A stretch of 64,000 bases of DNA from Lacisediminimonas profundi. Its GTDB lineage: Bacteria > Pseudomonadota > Gammaproteobacteria > Burkholderiales > Burkholderiaceae_D. The notes under the pieces were generated by a model. That model made no database searches, had not been told where the DNA came from, and saw only the letters and a program-made list of their open reading frames with translations. The position numbers and the translations under genes are program-made. Shown here piece after piece: positions 17,497 to 25,509 of this stretch (positions within the stretch are counted from its first letter, which is position 1; each line of letters starts with the position of its first letter). The stretch is from positions 1,178,001 to 1,242,000 of the forward strand of contig NZ_VTTH01000001.1 of the NCBI RefSeq assembly GCF_008831265.1, read 5' to 3'.

Positions 17497-18287
17497 GCCA
17501 GGAGGGGAGCGGGGTGCCAGAGACCAACGGCTACTGGCGGGTTGGCACCGGGCCGGTGAAGGTCATCGCCCTGTCCGGCTGGTTCGGCTGCGCCGATGCC
17601 TGGGCGCCGATGGTCGATGGCATTGACACCGACGCCGCCAGTTGGGTGTTCTTCGACTATCGCGGCTACGGCCGTTCGCGCCAGATGAGCGGCCAGTTCA
17701 CGTTCGAAGAGGCGGCACAGGATGTACTGCGGCTGGCGGACCAACTGGGATGGGAGCGCTTTTCGCTGGTCGGTCACTCGATGGGTGGCAAGGCGATCCA
17801 GCAGGTCATGCTGGCGGCGCCGGCCCGGGTCGAACGGATGCTGGCGGTCACGGCGGTGCCCGCTTGCGGCGCGCGCATGGATGCCCAGCGCCTGGCGCTG
17901 TTTGGCAGCGCCATCGACGATATCAAGCAGCGCGAATTCGTCATCAACTACTCAACCGGAAACCGCCTGCCTGCAAGCTGGGTCACGCGCATGGCGCGGC
18001 ATTCGTGGGATAACGCCACCCCGGAAGCTTTTGGTGCTTACCTGGCAGAATGGGCCACGCGTGATTTCTCGCAACGGGTCGTGGGCAGCCAGACGCCGCT
18101 GAAGGTGATGGTGGGCGAACATGACCCCTCGCTGACCGCCGACCTGATGGGGAAAACCTGGCTGGCCTGGTATCCCGACGCCAGCCTCGAGGTCTTGCCC
18201 AATGCCGGTCACTACCCGATGAACGAGACACCGCTGGCATTTACCGCTGCTGCCCAGCGCTACCTGTCAGGCGACGCCAGCGCATGA
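17493..18287 (+). CDS. alpha/beta hydrolase
   Basis: A 264-residue alpha/beta-fold hydrolase: oxyanion-region LSGWFGCADAW, nucleophile elbow GHSMGG with Ser at residue 96, acid in VGEHDPS and catalytic His in NAGHYPMNE near the C-terminus, so the triad is complete. No signal peptide. It begins in an ATGA overlap with the flavin hydroxylase. In comparable clusters this family performs ester, amide or carbon-carbon hydrolysis of ring-cleavage products (for example NicD-type deformylases), but no ring-cleavage dioxygenase gene is visible here. Confidence 0.82.
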   Translation: MSQEGSGVPETNGYWRVGTGPVKVIALSGWFGCADAWAPMVDGIDTDAASWVFFDYRGYGRSRQMSGQFTFEEAAQDVLRLADQLGWERFSLVGHSMGGKAIQQVMLAAPARVERMLAVTAVPACGARMDAQRLALFGSAIDDIKQREFVINYSTGNRLPASWVTRMARHSWDNATPEAFGAYLAEWATRDFSQRVVGSQTPLKVMVGEHDPSLTADLMGKTWLAWYPDASLEVLPNAGHYPMNETPLAFTAAAQRYLSGDASA

Positions 18288-18303
18288 TCAACAAAGGACC
18301 GCG

Positions 18304-19122
18304 GTGTATAACTTTGTCTATGTGAAGCCGGATTCGCTGGCGCAGGCGGCTGAATTCCTCCGCCTGCATCCGGATGCCCGCCCGCTGTCTGGCGGCATGA
18401 CGCTGCTGCCCGCAATGAAGCAGAAGATGGCGGCGCCGTCGCACCTGGTCGATCTGGGCAGGCTGCCCGAGTTGCGCGGCATCCGGCACGACGGCGATGC
18501 ACTGGTGATAGGCGCTGCGACCACGCATGCGGAAGTGGCGGGTTCGGCGTTGGTTGGCGCGGGGATTCCGGCGCTGTGCCAGTTGGCCGGTCTGATCGCC
18601 GACCCGCAGGTGCGCAATCGCGGCACCATCGGCGGATCGGTCGCCAACAATGATCCGGCAGCCGACTATCCGGCGGCGGTGCTGGCGCTTGGTGCAACGG
18701 TGGTGACCAGCGTGCGCCGCATTGCGGCTGACGATTTTTTTGTCGGCATGTTTGAAACTGCGCTGGAACCGGGTGAGATCGTGACTGCGCTGTCGTTCCC
18801 GCTTCCCGACCGCGCGGCCTACGCAAAATACCGGCATGCGGCATCGGGTTATGCGGTGGCCGGTGTTTTCGTCGCGCAGGCAAAAGCGACGGTCCGGGTG
18901 GCCGTGACCGGCGCCGGACCAGGTGTGTTTCGCTGGCACGAAGCCGAACAGGCATTGCAGCAAGGCTGCAGCGTGGATGCCTTGCAGGGCCTGCACATCG
19001 GCCCGGAAAGCATGCTGGATGATGCCCAGACACCCGCCAGTTGGCGGGCAAACCTGGTGCAAGTGATGACGCGCCGGGCAGTCGCCGGGCTGCAAGTGCA
19101 GCAGATCAAGGGCAGTCAATGA
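18304..19122 (+). CDS. molybdenum hydroxylase FAD subunit (CoxM-like)
   Basis: A 272-residue medium subunit of a xanthine-oxidase-family hydroxylase: the FAD-binding region with RPLSGGMTLLPAMK (residues 27-40) and the invariant RNRGTIGGSVANNDPAADYPA loop (about 102-122), then the CO_deh_flav_C-type C-terminal domain. It starts at GTG 18304, 16 bp after the hydrolase stop, and overlaps the small-subunit gene by 4 bp. It passes electrons from the iron-sulfur subunit to an acceptor through FAD. Confidence 0.87.
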   Translation: MYNFVYVKPDSLAQAAEFLRLHPDARPLSGGMTLLPAMKQKMAAPSHLVDLGRLPELRGIRHDGDALVIGAATTHAEVAGSALVGAGIPALCQLAGLIADPQVRNRGTIGGSVANNDPAADYPAAVLALGATVVTSVRRIAADDFFVGMFETALEPGEIVTALSFPLPDRAAYAKYRHAASGYAVAGVFVAQAKATVRVAVTGAGPGVFRWHEAEQALQQGCSVDALQGLHIGPESMLDDAQTPASWRANLVQVMTRRAVAGLQVQQIKGSQ

Positions 19123-19628
19123 TGCATATTGAAATGAACGTAAACGGCCAGCCCGTGGCGCGTACGGTGGAAGACCGGATGCTGCTGGCGGATTTCCTGC
19201 GCCGCGAGCTGGGGCTGACCGGCACTCATATCGGATGCGACACCACGCAGTGCGGCGCCTGCACCGTCAATCTGGATGGCGTGGCAGTGAAGTCATGCAC
19301 GGTGCTGGCGGCCCAAGCCAGCGGTGGCGTGGTCACCACGGTCGAGGGCCTGGAGCGCGATGGTCAACTGCATCCGGTGCAGGAGGCGTTCGTGCAGTGC
19401 CATGGATTACAGTGCGGCTTCTGCACGCCGGGCATGATCATGGCAGTCGAGTATTTCTTGCGCGAGCGGCCGGCTGCGCTGGACGAGGAAACGATCTGTA
19501 CCGCGCTGGAAGGCAACATCTGCCGCTGCACTGGATACGTTAACATCATCGCCGCGGTCCGGCACGCTGCGCAGCACATGTATCCTGACCTGAACCTGGC
19601 TGCGCCCGCCGCGGCAGCGCAGCCATGA
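19119..19628 (+). CDS. molybdenum hydroxylase [2Fe-2S] subunit (CoxS-like)
   Basis: A 169-residue iron-sulfur subunit with both clusters visible: plant-ferredoxin type (GCDTTQCGACTVNLDGVAVKSC) in the N-terminal half, and the four-Cys helical domain (LQCGFCTPGMI and NICRCTGYVNI) in the C-terminal half. Start ATG 19119 overlaps the FAD-subunit stop; ATG 19122 is equally possible. It links the molybdenum site to FAD within an (LMS)2 complex. Confidence 0.92.
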   Translation: MMHIEMNVNGQPVARTVEDRMLLADFLRRELGLTGTHIGCDTTQCGACTVNLDGVAVKSCTVLAAQASGGVVTTVEGLERDGQLHPVQEAFVQCHGLQCGFCTPGMIMAVEYFLRERPAALDEETICTALEGNICRCTGYVNIIAAVRHAAQHMYPDLNLAAPAAAAQP

Positions 19629-21958
19629 TCGGCGCAGCGCTGCCACGGCTGGAAGACCGCCGCCTGGTTACCGGCAGGGGCAGCTATACCGATGACATCA
19701 GCCTGCCGGGGCAGGCGTATGCCGCTTTCTTGCGTGCCGGCCATGCCCACGCCATCATCCGCAGCATCGACACCGGGGCCGCGCTTGCGGCCGACGGCGT
19801 GCTGGCGGTTCTGACCGGACAGGATTATCTCGATGCCGGCTTCAATGGTATAAACCATGTGCCGATGCCGATCGATGCAGTCGAGTACACGCAGCCGGCA
19901 TTCCCGACTTCGCTTACCGGCAGCGTGTTCAACCAGCCGCACCTGCCTTTGCCGGTGGACCGTGTGCGCCATGTCGGCGAAGCCGTCGTGATGGTGATTG
20001 CGGAGACGCCGGAACAGGCGCGCGAGGCAGCAGAACTGATTGTGGTCGATTACGAAGAGCTGGCGCCGGTGGTGGATGCCTGCCTGGCGATGGCAGGCGA
20101 TGCGCCGCAATTGTGGGATGGCGCGCCGGGCAACCTTTGCTTCCAGGCCAGGGTGGGCGATCACGAGGCCGCGCAGCGCATCATGGCCAGCGCCGACCAT
20201 GTGGTCCGGCGCCGCTTTCGCAACAGCCGCGTCGTCAATTGCCAGATGGAGCCACGCGCGGCAATCGGCGCATGGGACGCCGCGCAGGAAAGCTATACGC
20301 TGATTTCGGGTAGTCAGGGGGCGCACCGGCTGAAGATGTGCCTGATGGGCGCGCTGAATGCCCCTGCCGACAAGCTGCGGGTGATCTGTCCGGACGTCGG
20401 CGGCGGTTTCGGCTCGCGCACCATGCTGTATGTGGAGCAACTGGCGGTGGTATGGGCCGCGCGTCATGTCGGCCGCCCGGTCAAATGGACGGGAGACCGC
20501 AGCGAGGCCTTTCTGAGCGACTACCAGGGCCGCGACCAGGTGATCGACGCTACCGTCGCATTTGACAGTGACGGCCGGATCCTGGCGATCAGCAACGAGT
20601 GGACCGGCAATGTCGGCGCACATACGGTGTCCTATGTGCCGATGTCGAATGGCACCCGGGTCATGACCACGGTCTACCATGTGCCGGTGGCGGCGGTGCA
20701 TGTCAACGCAGTGCTGACCAACACCGTGCCGACCGCGCCATACCGCGGCGCCGGGCGTCCCGAAGCCAATCATGTGATCGAGCGGATGCTGGACATCGCC
20801 GCCCGCGAACTGGGGCTGGACCGGGTCGAGATCAGGCGCCGCAACCTGGTCCGCCGCGACCAGCTTCCGTATCGCAGCCCGATGGGACTGACTTACGACA
20901 GCGGCGATTTTTCAGGGAACATGGAACGGGCGCTGGAGATGGCCGAGTGGAACGCATTTGCCGCGCGCCGTGAAGCATCCCGCTTGCGCGGCCGCTTGCG
21001 CGGCATCGGCGTAGCCAATTACATCGAGGCGCCGGTCGGTGCGCCACGCGAGCGGATCATGATGCGCGTGCTGCCCGAGGGTGTGATCGACATCGTGTCC
21101 GGCACCCAGAGCCAGGGGCAGGGCCATGAAACCACCTTTGCCCAAGTGGTGGCGGCACAGCTTGGCGTGCCGGTGACGGCGGTTCGCCTGCGCACCGGCG
21201 ACACTGACCTGACCAGTGTCGGCGGCGGCTCCCATTCCGACCGCAGCATGCGCATCGGCGGCACGCTGCTGGTACAGGCCTGCGCCGAGATCCTTGAAAA
21301 GAGCAGGGCGCTGGCGGCGCAAGTGCTGGCTGCCGAAGCCGGCCGGATACGCTACGCAGATGGCTGCTGGCTGGCCGACAAGGGTGCCGCGCGGGTCTCG
21401 TTGTTCGAATTGGCAGGCAATGCAGCAGTTTCCGCAGAGGGCGGCTTGCATGCCAGCGCGGACTTTACCGGACGCATGCCTGCGCATCCGACCGGCTGCG
21501 CAGTGTGCGAACTGGAAGTCGATCCGGACACCGGCGATGTCGAGCTCCTGCATTACGCCTCGGTGGACGATGTCGGCCAGGTCATCAATCCGCTGATCAT
21601 CGAAGGCCAGGTACATGGCGGCCTGGCGCAGGGAATCGGCCAGGCGCTGTCCGAGCGCTATTGCATCGATCCCGAAAGCGGGCAGGTGCTGTCCGGCTCC
21701 TGGCAGGACTACGGCGTGCCGCGCGCCGGCGCAGTGCCGCCACTGTCGATTGCCATGACCGAAGACCCGACCGCGGGCAACCCGCTGCGGGTCAAGGGCG
21801 GCGGCGAGAGCGGCATCACGCCGGCTACGGCCGTGATCTTCAATGCGCTGGCCGACGCCCTGCAGGAATTCGGCAGCGAAGAAATCCCGATGCCGGCGAC
21901 GCCGGCGAGGATCTGGAATTACATACACCGTCCTGAAGGAAAATCCGATGAGCACTGA
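19625..21958 (+). CDS. molybdenum hydroxylase large subunit (form II CoxL-like)
   Basis: A 777-residue molybdopterin-cytosine-dinucleotide-type catalytic subunit: GVLAVLTGQDY and the N-terminal aldehyde oxidase a/b hammerhead domain, PDVGGGFGSR (cofactor loop, about residue 260), TAPYRGAGRPEA (about 370), GQGHETTFAQVV, and KGGGESGITPA near the C-terminus, where the Glu is the catalytic base. True CO dehydrogenase (form I) carries AYxCSFR at the active-site loop. Here it is PYRGAGR, the form II pattern, so CO oxidation is not supported. Hydroxylation of an aromatic, N-heterocyclic or acyl-CoA substrate fits the neighbours better. No CoxD/G/F-type maturation genes are adjacent. ATGA overlap with the small-subunit gene. 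Confidence 0.9.
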   Translation: MIGAALPRLEDRRLVTGRGSYTDDISLPGQAYAAFLRAGHAHAIIRSIDTGAALAADGVLAVLTGQDYLDAGFNGINHVPMPIDAVEYTQPAFPTSLTGSVFNQPHLPLPVDRVRHVGEAVVMVIAETPEQAREAAELIVVDYEELAPVVDACLAMAGDAPQLWDGAPGNLCFQARVGDHEAAQRIMASADHVVRRRFRNSRVVNCQMEPRAAIGAWDAAQESYTLISGSQGAHRLKMCLMGALNAPADKLRVICPDVGGGFGSRTMLYVEQLAVVWAARHVGRPVKWTGDRSEAFLSDYQGRDQVIDATVAFDSDGRILAISNEWTGNVGAHTVSYVPMSNGTRVMTTVYHVPVAAVHVNAVLTNTVPTAPYRGAGRPEANHVIERMLDIAARELGLDRVEIRRRNLVRRDQLPYRSPMGLTYDSGDFSGNMERALEMAEWNAFAARREASRLRGRLRGIGVANYIEAPVGAPRERIMMRVLPEGVIDIVSGTQSQGQGHETTFAQVVAAQLGVPVTAVRLRTGDTDLTSVGGGSHSDRSMRIGGTLLVQACAEILEKSRALAAQVLAAEAGRIRYADGCWLADKGAARVSLFELAGNAAVSAEGGLHASADFTGRMPAHPTGCAVCELEVDPDTGDVELLHYASVDDVGQVINPLIIEGQVHGGLAQGIGQALSERYCIDPESGQVLSGSWQDYGVPRAGAVPPLSIAMTEDPTAGNPLRVKGGGESGITPATAVIFNALADALQEFGSEEIPMPATPARIWNYIHRPEGKSDEH

Positions 21959-22673
21959 ACAAGTCACGCTACGTCGCGTTGGCGACCTGCTGGAGATCGT
22001 CCTGAACCGGCCGCAACAGGGAAATTCACTGAGCCGGGAAATGGGCGACGCCGTGGTGGCCGCGCTGGCCGGCATCGACGATAGCGTCAAGCTGGTACGC
22101 CTGTCCGGCAGCGGCGCCGACTTTTGCGCCGGACGCGATTCGCCGATGCCGACCCTCGGCCCGAAGCCGAATGCGGAACTGATCCGCCAGCAGGTGGCGC
22201 TGCCGCCGCTGGCACTGTACGACGCGGTCAAGGCGGTGCCTGTGCCAGTGATCGCCGTGGTCCGGGGCCGGGCCATCGGTGCCGGTTGCGCGCTGGCTTG
22301 CGTGTGCGACATCACGCTGGCAGCGGACGACGCCGAGTTCCGCATTTCCGAGATGGAGCGCGATATTCCACCGACGCTGGTGATGGCCGCACTGGTCGGC
22401 CGCGTGCCGCTCAAGACCCTGTCGTGGATGGTGTACAGCCAGGCCAGCGTCAGCGCGGCCCAGGCGCGCGAGGCGGGACTGGTGCAGCAGGTGGTTCCGG
22501 CAGCACGTCTCGATGAAGAGGCCGGGCAGCTGATCGGCACCATGCTGGGCAACAGCGCCGTTTCCCTGCGCGCGGTGAAGCAGTACCTGAACCTGGCGCC
22601 GGAAATGTCGGCACAGGCAGCGAGCGGCCTGGCCGCTCATCTCGTATCGACTGCCCTGTCGTCGCGGTTCTAG
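21948..22673 (+). CDS. enoyl-CoA hydratase/isomerase family protein
   Basis: A 241-residue crotonase-fold protein: LSGSGADFCAGRDS (oxyanion-hole strand), VRGRAIGAGCALACVCDITLAADDAEFRISEM (second oxyanion Gly and the active-site helix). It overlaps the large-subunit gene by 11 bp with GAAGGAAAA upstream of ATG 21948, so it is translated from the same message. A Glu lies in the MERD segment, at roughly the usual catalytic region. It implies that the pathway uses CoA thioesters after ring attack, or that a ring-opening hydrolase of this fold is needed. Substrate unknown. Confidence 0.85.
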   Translation: MSTEQVTLRRVGDLLEIVLNRPQQGNSLSREMGDAVVAALAGIDDSVKLVRLSGSGADFCAGRDSPMPTLGPKPNAELIRQQVALPPLALYDAVKAVPVPVIAVVRGRAIGAGCALACVCDITLAADDAEFRISEMERDIPPTLVMAALVGRVPLKTLSWMVYSQASVSAAQAREAGLVQQVVPAARLDEEAGQLIGTMLGNSAVSLRAVKQYLNLAPEMSAQAASGLAAHLVSTALSSRF

Positions 22674-22746
22674 CAAGACAAGCAATCTCCGGAAGCGATT
22701 CCGGTCCCGCCGTAAAAACTAAAACATAAACACAAGACACGAGACC

Positions 22747-23730
22747 ATGAAACATCCATCACGCATCCTTGCCATCCTGATCCAGTCCGTCGCACTGCTT
22801 GCCCCGTTCGCAGTCCCGGCGGCGCACGCGGCCGATTATCCTGTCAAGCCGATCCGCATGGTGCTTGGCTATCCCGCCGGCAGCGGCATCGACAATGTCG
22901 CGCGCCAGATTGCGCAGCACATGGAAAAAACCAGCGGACAGCCGGTGGTGGTCGACAACAAGCCCGGCGCGCTGGGCAATATCGCTGCCCAGACTGTGGC
23001 CACTGCCGCGCCGGATGGCTACACGATATTGTTCACGCCGAACTCCGCGATGGGCATCAACGTTCACCTGTTCAAGCAGATGCCGTTCGACCCGGTGCGC
23101 GACTTCACGCCGGTGGCAACCGTTGCTACCCTTGGGTTTGCGATCCTGGTCAACCCGCAGACGGTGCCGGCCAAGACCCTGCAGGAACTCACCGCGATGA
23201 TCAGGAAAGAGCCCGGCAAGTATTCCTATGGCACCGGCAATGCTACTGGCCAGGTAGTCGGCGCCTTGTACGCCAACATGGCAGGGCTACAAGCGCAAAA
23301 CATTCCCTACAAGGGCGTTCCCCCGGCAATGACCGATCTTCTCGGCGGCCGGATCCAGTATGTGATCGCGGATGCGTCGCTTGCGATCCCGCAGGTCAAG
23401 GGTGGACGGGTAAAGGCACTGGCGGTCACCAACCGTACCCGCATGGCTGCGCTGAAAGACGTGCCGACGATGCAGGAATCCGGCTTGCCTGGTTACGACC
23501 TGACTGCATGGTTCGGCATATTCCTGCCGGCCAAGGCGCCGGCTGAAGCAACCCAGTTCCTCGCCGCCCGAATTCGCCAGGCAGTGACCGATCCGGCGGT
23601 GGTCGAATCGCTGCGTTCCATCGGCGTCGAAGCCTTGCCAGGCAACGGCGCGGACCTGGCGAAGATGATGGCAAGCGACACCGAAAAATGGGGGCGTATC
23701 ATCAAGCAGGCAGGCATTTCGGCCGAGTGA
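22747..23730 (+). CDS. Bug-family periplasmic solute receptor, copy 3
   Basis: A 327-residue receptor: signal peptide ending AAHAAD-YP, KPIRMVLGYPAGSGIDNVARQIAQ (first loop, with GSGID instead of the commoner GGxxD), APDGYTILFTPNSAMGIN and NIPYKGVPPAMTDLLGGRIQ. It lies 73 bp after the enoyl-CoA hydratase and ends the first catabolic island. The GSGID variation suggests a ligand different from those of copies 1, 2 and 4. Membrane permease genes are absent. Confidence 0.9.
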   Translation: MKHPSRILAILIQSVALLAPFAVPAAHAADYPVKPIRMVLGYPAGSGIDNVARQIAQHMEKTSGQPVVVDNKPGALGNIAAQTVATAAPDGYTILFTPNSAMGINVHLFKQMPFDPVRDFTPVATVATLGFAILVNPQTVPAKTLQELTAMIRKEPGKYSYGTGNATGQVVGALYANMAGLQAQNIPYKGVPPAMTDLLGGRIQYVIADASLAIPQVKGGRVKALAVTNRTRMAALKDVPTMQESGLPGYDLTAWFGIFLPAKAPAEATQFLAARIRQAVTDPAVVESLRSIGVEALPGNGADLAKMMASDTEKWGRIIKQAGISAE

Positions 23731-23841
23731 GGCGACAATACGTGAAGCCCTGGGGAGGGCCCCGGGCAGCATTCCCGACTCAGGGGCCGAGCATTACCCA
23801 CATCTCGACTTGGAGAGCGGCAGTGGGCGATTGACTTTGTA

Positions 23842-23868
23842 GCTCCCTCCCCTTGAAAGGGAGGGAGC
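23842..23868. repeat. dispersed palindromic element, copy A
   Basis: Inverted arms GCTCCCTCCC (23842-23851) and GGGAGGGAGC (23859-23868) around a CTTGAAA centre, followed by ATTCATGGCGTGCG. The same hairpin with the same flanks recurs near 23.95, 31.6, 53.77 and 59.25 kb. It sits 112 bp after a gene end in a gene-free stretch. Confidence 0.75.
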
Positions 23869-23921
23869 ATTCATGGCGTGCGCAGGTCGACGATGTCAAT
23901 CTGTATCTGGGTAGTGATCAA

Positions 23922-23980
23922 CCCTTGAAAGGAAGGGAGCCATCAGGTCGATCGGCCATCAACGCGTTGACGCCACCCCT
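23922..23980. repeat. dispersed palindromic element, copy B (degenerate)
   Basis: CCCTTGAAAGGAAGGGAGC followed by CATCAGGTCGATCGGCC and CGCGTTGACGCC. The left arm is truncated, while the right flank matches that of copy D at 53.78 kb (AGGTCACTCGGCCGTTGACGC). With copy A it fills the 368-bp gap 23731-24098, which holds no gene I can support. Confidence 0.6.
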
Positions 23981-24098
23981 CCAACTACATAACAATCCGG
24001 AACATGTCGCGCTGCCGCAGCAATCCACCAGCAGCCGCGATACAGCCAGGTCCGGATTCCCGGGTCCGGTCATGCCTGAACCGAGGATGTCGTCCCAC

Positions 24099-25166
24099 AT
24101 GCAGAAAATGAAAACACCACGTCACCGCGGACACTGGTTGGCCATCTTGCCAGTGCTGCTTTTCCCCTTGCTGGCAGGCGCCAGCGATGCCGATGACGTC
24201 ATGAAGTTGATGCAGCGCGGCGCCCACAAGGAGGCGCTGGCCCTGGCGGACAGGGAAATTGCCAAAAAGCCGCAGGACGCGAACCTGCGATTCCTCAAGG
24301 GTGTGGTGCTGGCGCAGATGGAGCGAAAGCCCGAAGCGGTCGTCGTGTTCACCGCATTGACGAAGGAGTTCCCCAAGCTGGCGGAGCCGTATAACAACCT
24401 GGGCGTGCTGCTGGCCGGATCAGGCGATTATGAAAGGGCACGGGAGTCGCTGCAGCAAGCCATTCAGGTCGCGCCTGGCTATGCGATCGCCCACGAGAAC
24501 CTGGGCGATCTTTACGCCAGGCTGTCCACCGCCGCGTATGAAAAGGCCGCGCAACTGGACGCCGGCAATGCGAAGACCAGGTCCAAGCTGACCCTGGCGC
24601 GCAACCTGAGCAGCGCGGTTACCGGCGCGACGGCTGTTGCGGCTGCAACGTCACCACCAACAAGCAAGCCTGCGCCTGGTGCAGTGGCCGCGGCGGCAAA
24701 GCCGGTAGCCAGCGTCGTGGCGGCGAACCTCGCCCCGGTCGCAGTGAGCGCTGCCGCAAAACCGGTGGCCAGTGTCCCGCCAGCGAACCTCCCCCGTGTC
24801 GCTGCCCAGCCGGTAGCCGCTGGCGGCGACCAGACGGCTGTACTGGACGCTGTCACCCGCTGGGCCGGCGCCTGGAGCGCGCGCGACCTTGCCGGCTATC
24901 TGGCCAGTTACTCGCCCGATTTCACGCCGCCGGGAGGCATGTCCATCGCTGCCTGGCAGGCGGAGCGCAAGTCGCGTATCGCCGGCAAGCGGGAGATCAA
25001 GGTCCTGGTGCAGCAGCCCATGGTCCGCATCGAGGGCAACCAGGCCACGGTGAAATTCATCCAGTCCTACAGTTCCGGGCAGTTGAAGAGCTCCGACGTC
25101 AAGGAACTGGTGCTGACGCGGCAGGGCGAGCGCTGGCTGATACGGCAGGAGCAGGTGAAGTCCTGA
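24099..25166 (+). CDS. exported TPR protein with C-terminal NTF2-like domain
   Basis: A 355-residue protein from ATG 24099 (GAGGA about 11 bp upstream; ATGs at 24072, 24087 and 24108 are also possible). A basic N-terminus and hydrophobic segment WLAILPVLLFPLLAGASDA form a signal peptide. TPR-like helices cover about residues 30-150 (VMKLMQRGAHKEALALADREIAKKPQDANLRFLKGVVLAQME), then an Ala/Val/Pro-rich linker with a repeated PVASV motif. The last ~110 residues (VTRWAGAWSARDLAGYLASYSPDF to GERWLIRQEQV) form an NTF2/SnoaL-like domain resembling the C-terminus of Cds6-type proteins. Probably periplasmic. It is flanked by repeat elements and a strong operator-like site and is not visibly in an operon. 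Function unknown. Confidence 0.75.
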   Translation: MQKMKTPRHRGHWLAILPVLLFPLLAGASDADDVMKLMQRGAHKEALALADREIAKKPQDANLRFLKGVVLAQMERKPEAVVVFTALTKEFPKLAEPYNNLGVLLAGSGDYERARESLQQAIQVAPGYAIAHENLGDLYARLSTAAYEKAAQLDAGNAKTRSKLTLARNLSSAVTGATAVAAATSPPTSKPAPGAVAAAAKPVASVVAANLAPVAVSAAAKPVASVPPANLPRVAAQPVAAGGDQTAVLDAVTRWAGAWSARDLAGYLASYSPDFTPPGGMSIAAWQAERKSRIAGKREIKVLVQQPMVRIEGNQATVKFIQSYSSGQLKSSDVKELVLTRQGERWLIRQEQVKS

Positions 25167-25392
25167 GGGAATGCGGGGACGCCGCCCTGGCTTGAAGCCA
25201 TCGAGGCATCGGGTTACGGCTGCGACCTGACCCGATGTCTCGATGACCGACGCCGATGCGCATGCCCGCTCCCGCGTTCCGCTGTCTCCTCATCCATTTC
25301 CTCATCCCTCTCCACATTCATCTCCCCCATCTTGCAGCGAGGTTTTTCCGCACGCCCTGGCGCCAAAATGGCATAAAATACGGGTCAATTAA

Positions 25393-25415
25393 ATATTCGA
25401 ACATCGTTCGAATAT
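25393..25415. promoter_or_regulatory. 23-bp perfect palindromic operator candidate upstream of the CoA-transferase operon
   Basis: Inverted arms ATATTCGAAC and GTTCGAATAT separated by ATC, 95 bp upstream of the ATG at 25510 and the most AT-rich part of the 343-bp gene-free stretch 25167-25509. Symmetry and position fit a repressor or activator dimer site. The nearest regulator gene is the IclR gene at the far end of the same gene group (31705-32520), but the pairing is inference. I see nothing else in the stretch. Confidence 0.6.
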
Positions 25416-25509
25416 ATGAACGGTCAGGAATCAGCGCCGAATGTCGGCCGCAACAGATCCGCCTGACCTTTCTGGCAATCATTCAATGGATTCAACGGAG
25501 CACCGATAT

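Noticed and set aside
18304-21958. Aerobic CO dehydrogenase (coxMSL)
   Set aside because: The active-site loop motif is the form II type and no accessory cox genes are adjacent.
23853-24098. Longer N-terminus for the TPR protein starting at 23853
   Set aside because: It would translate through two palindromic repeat elements and bury the signal peptide inside the protein.
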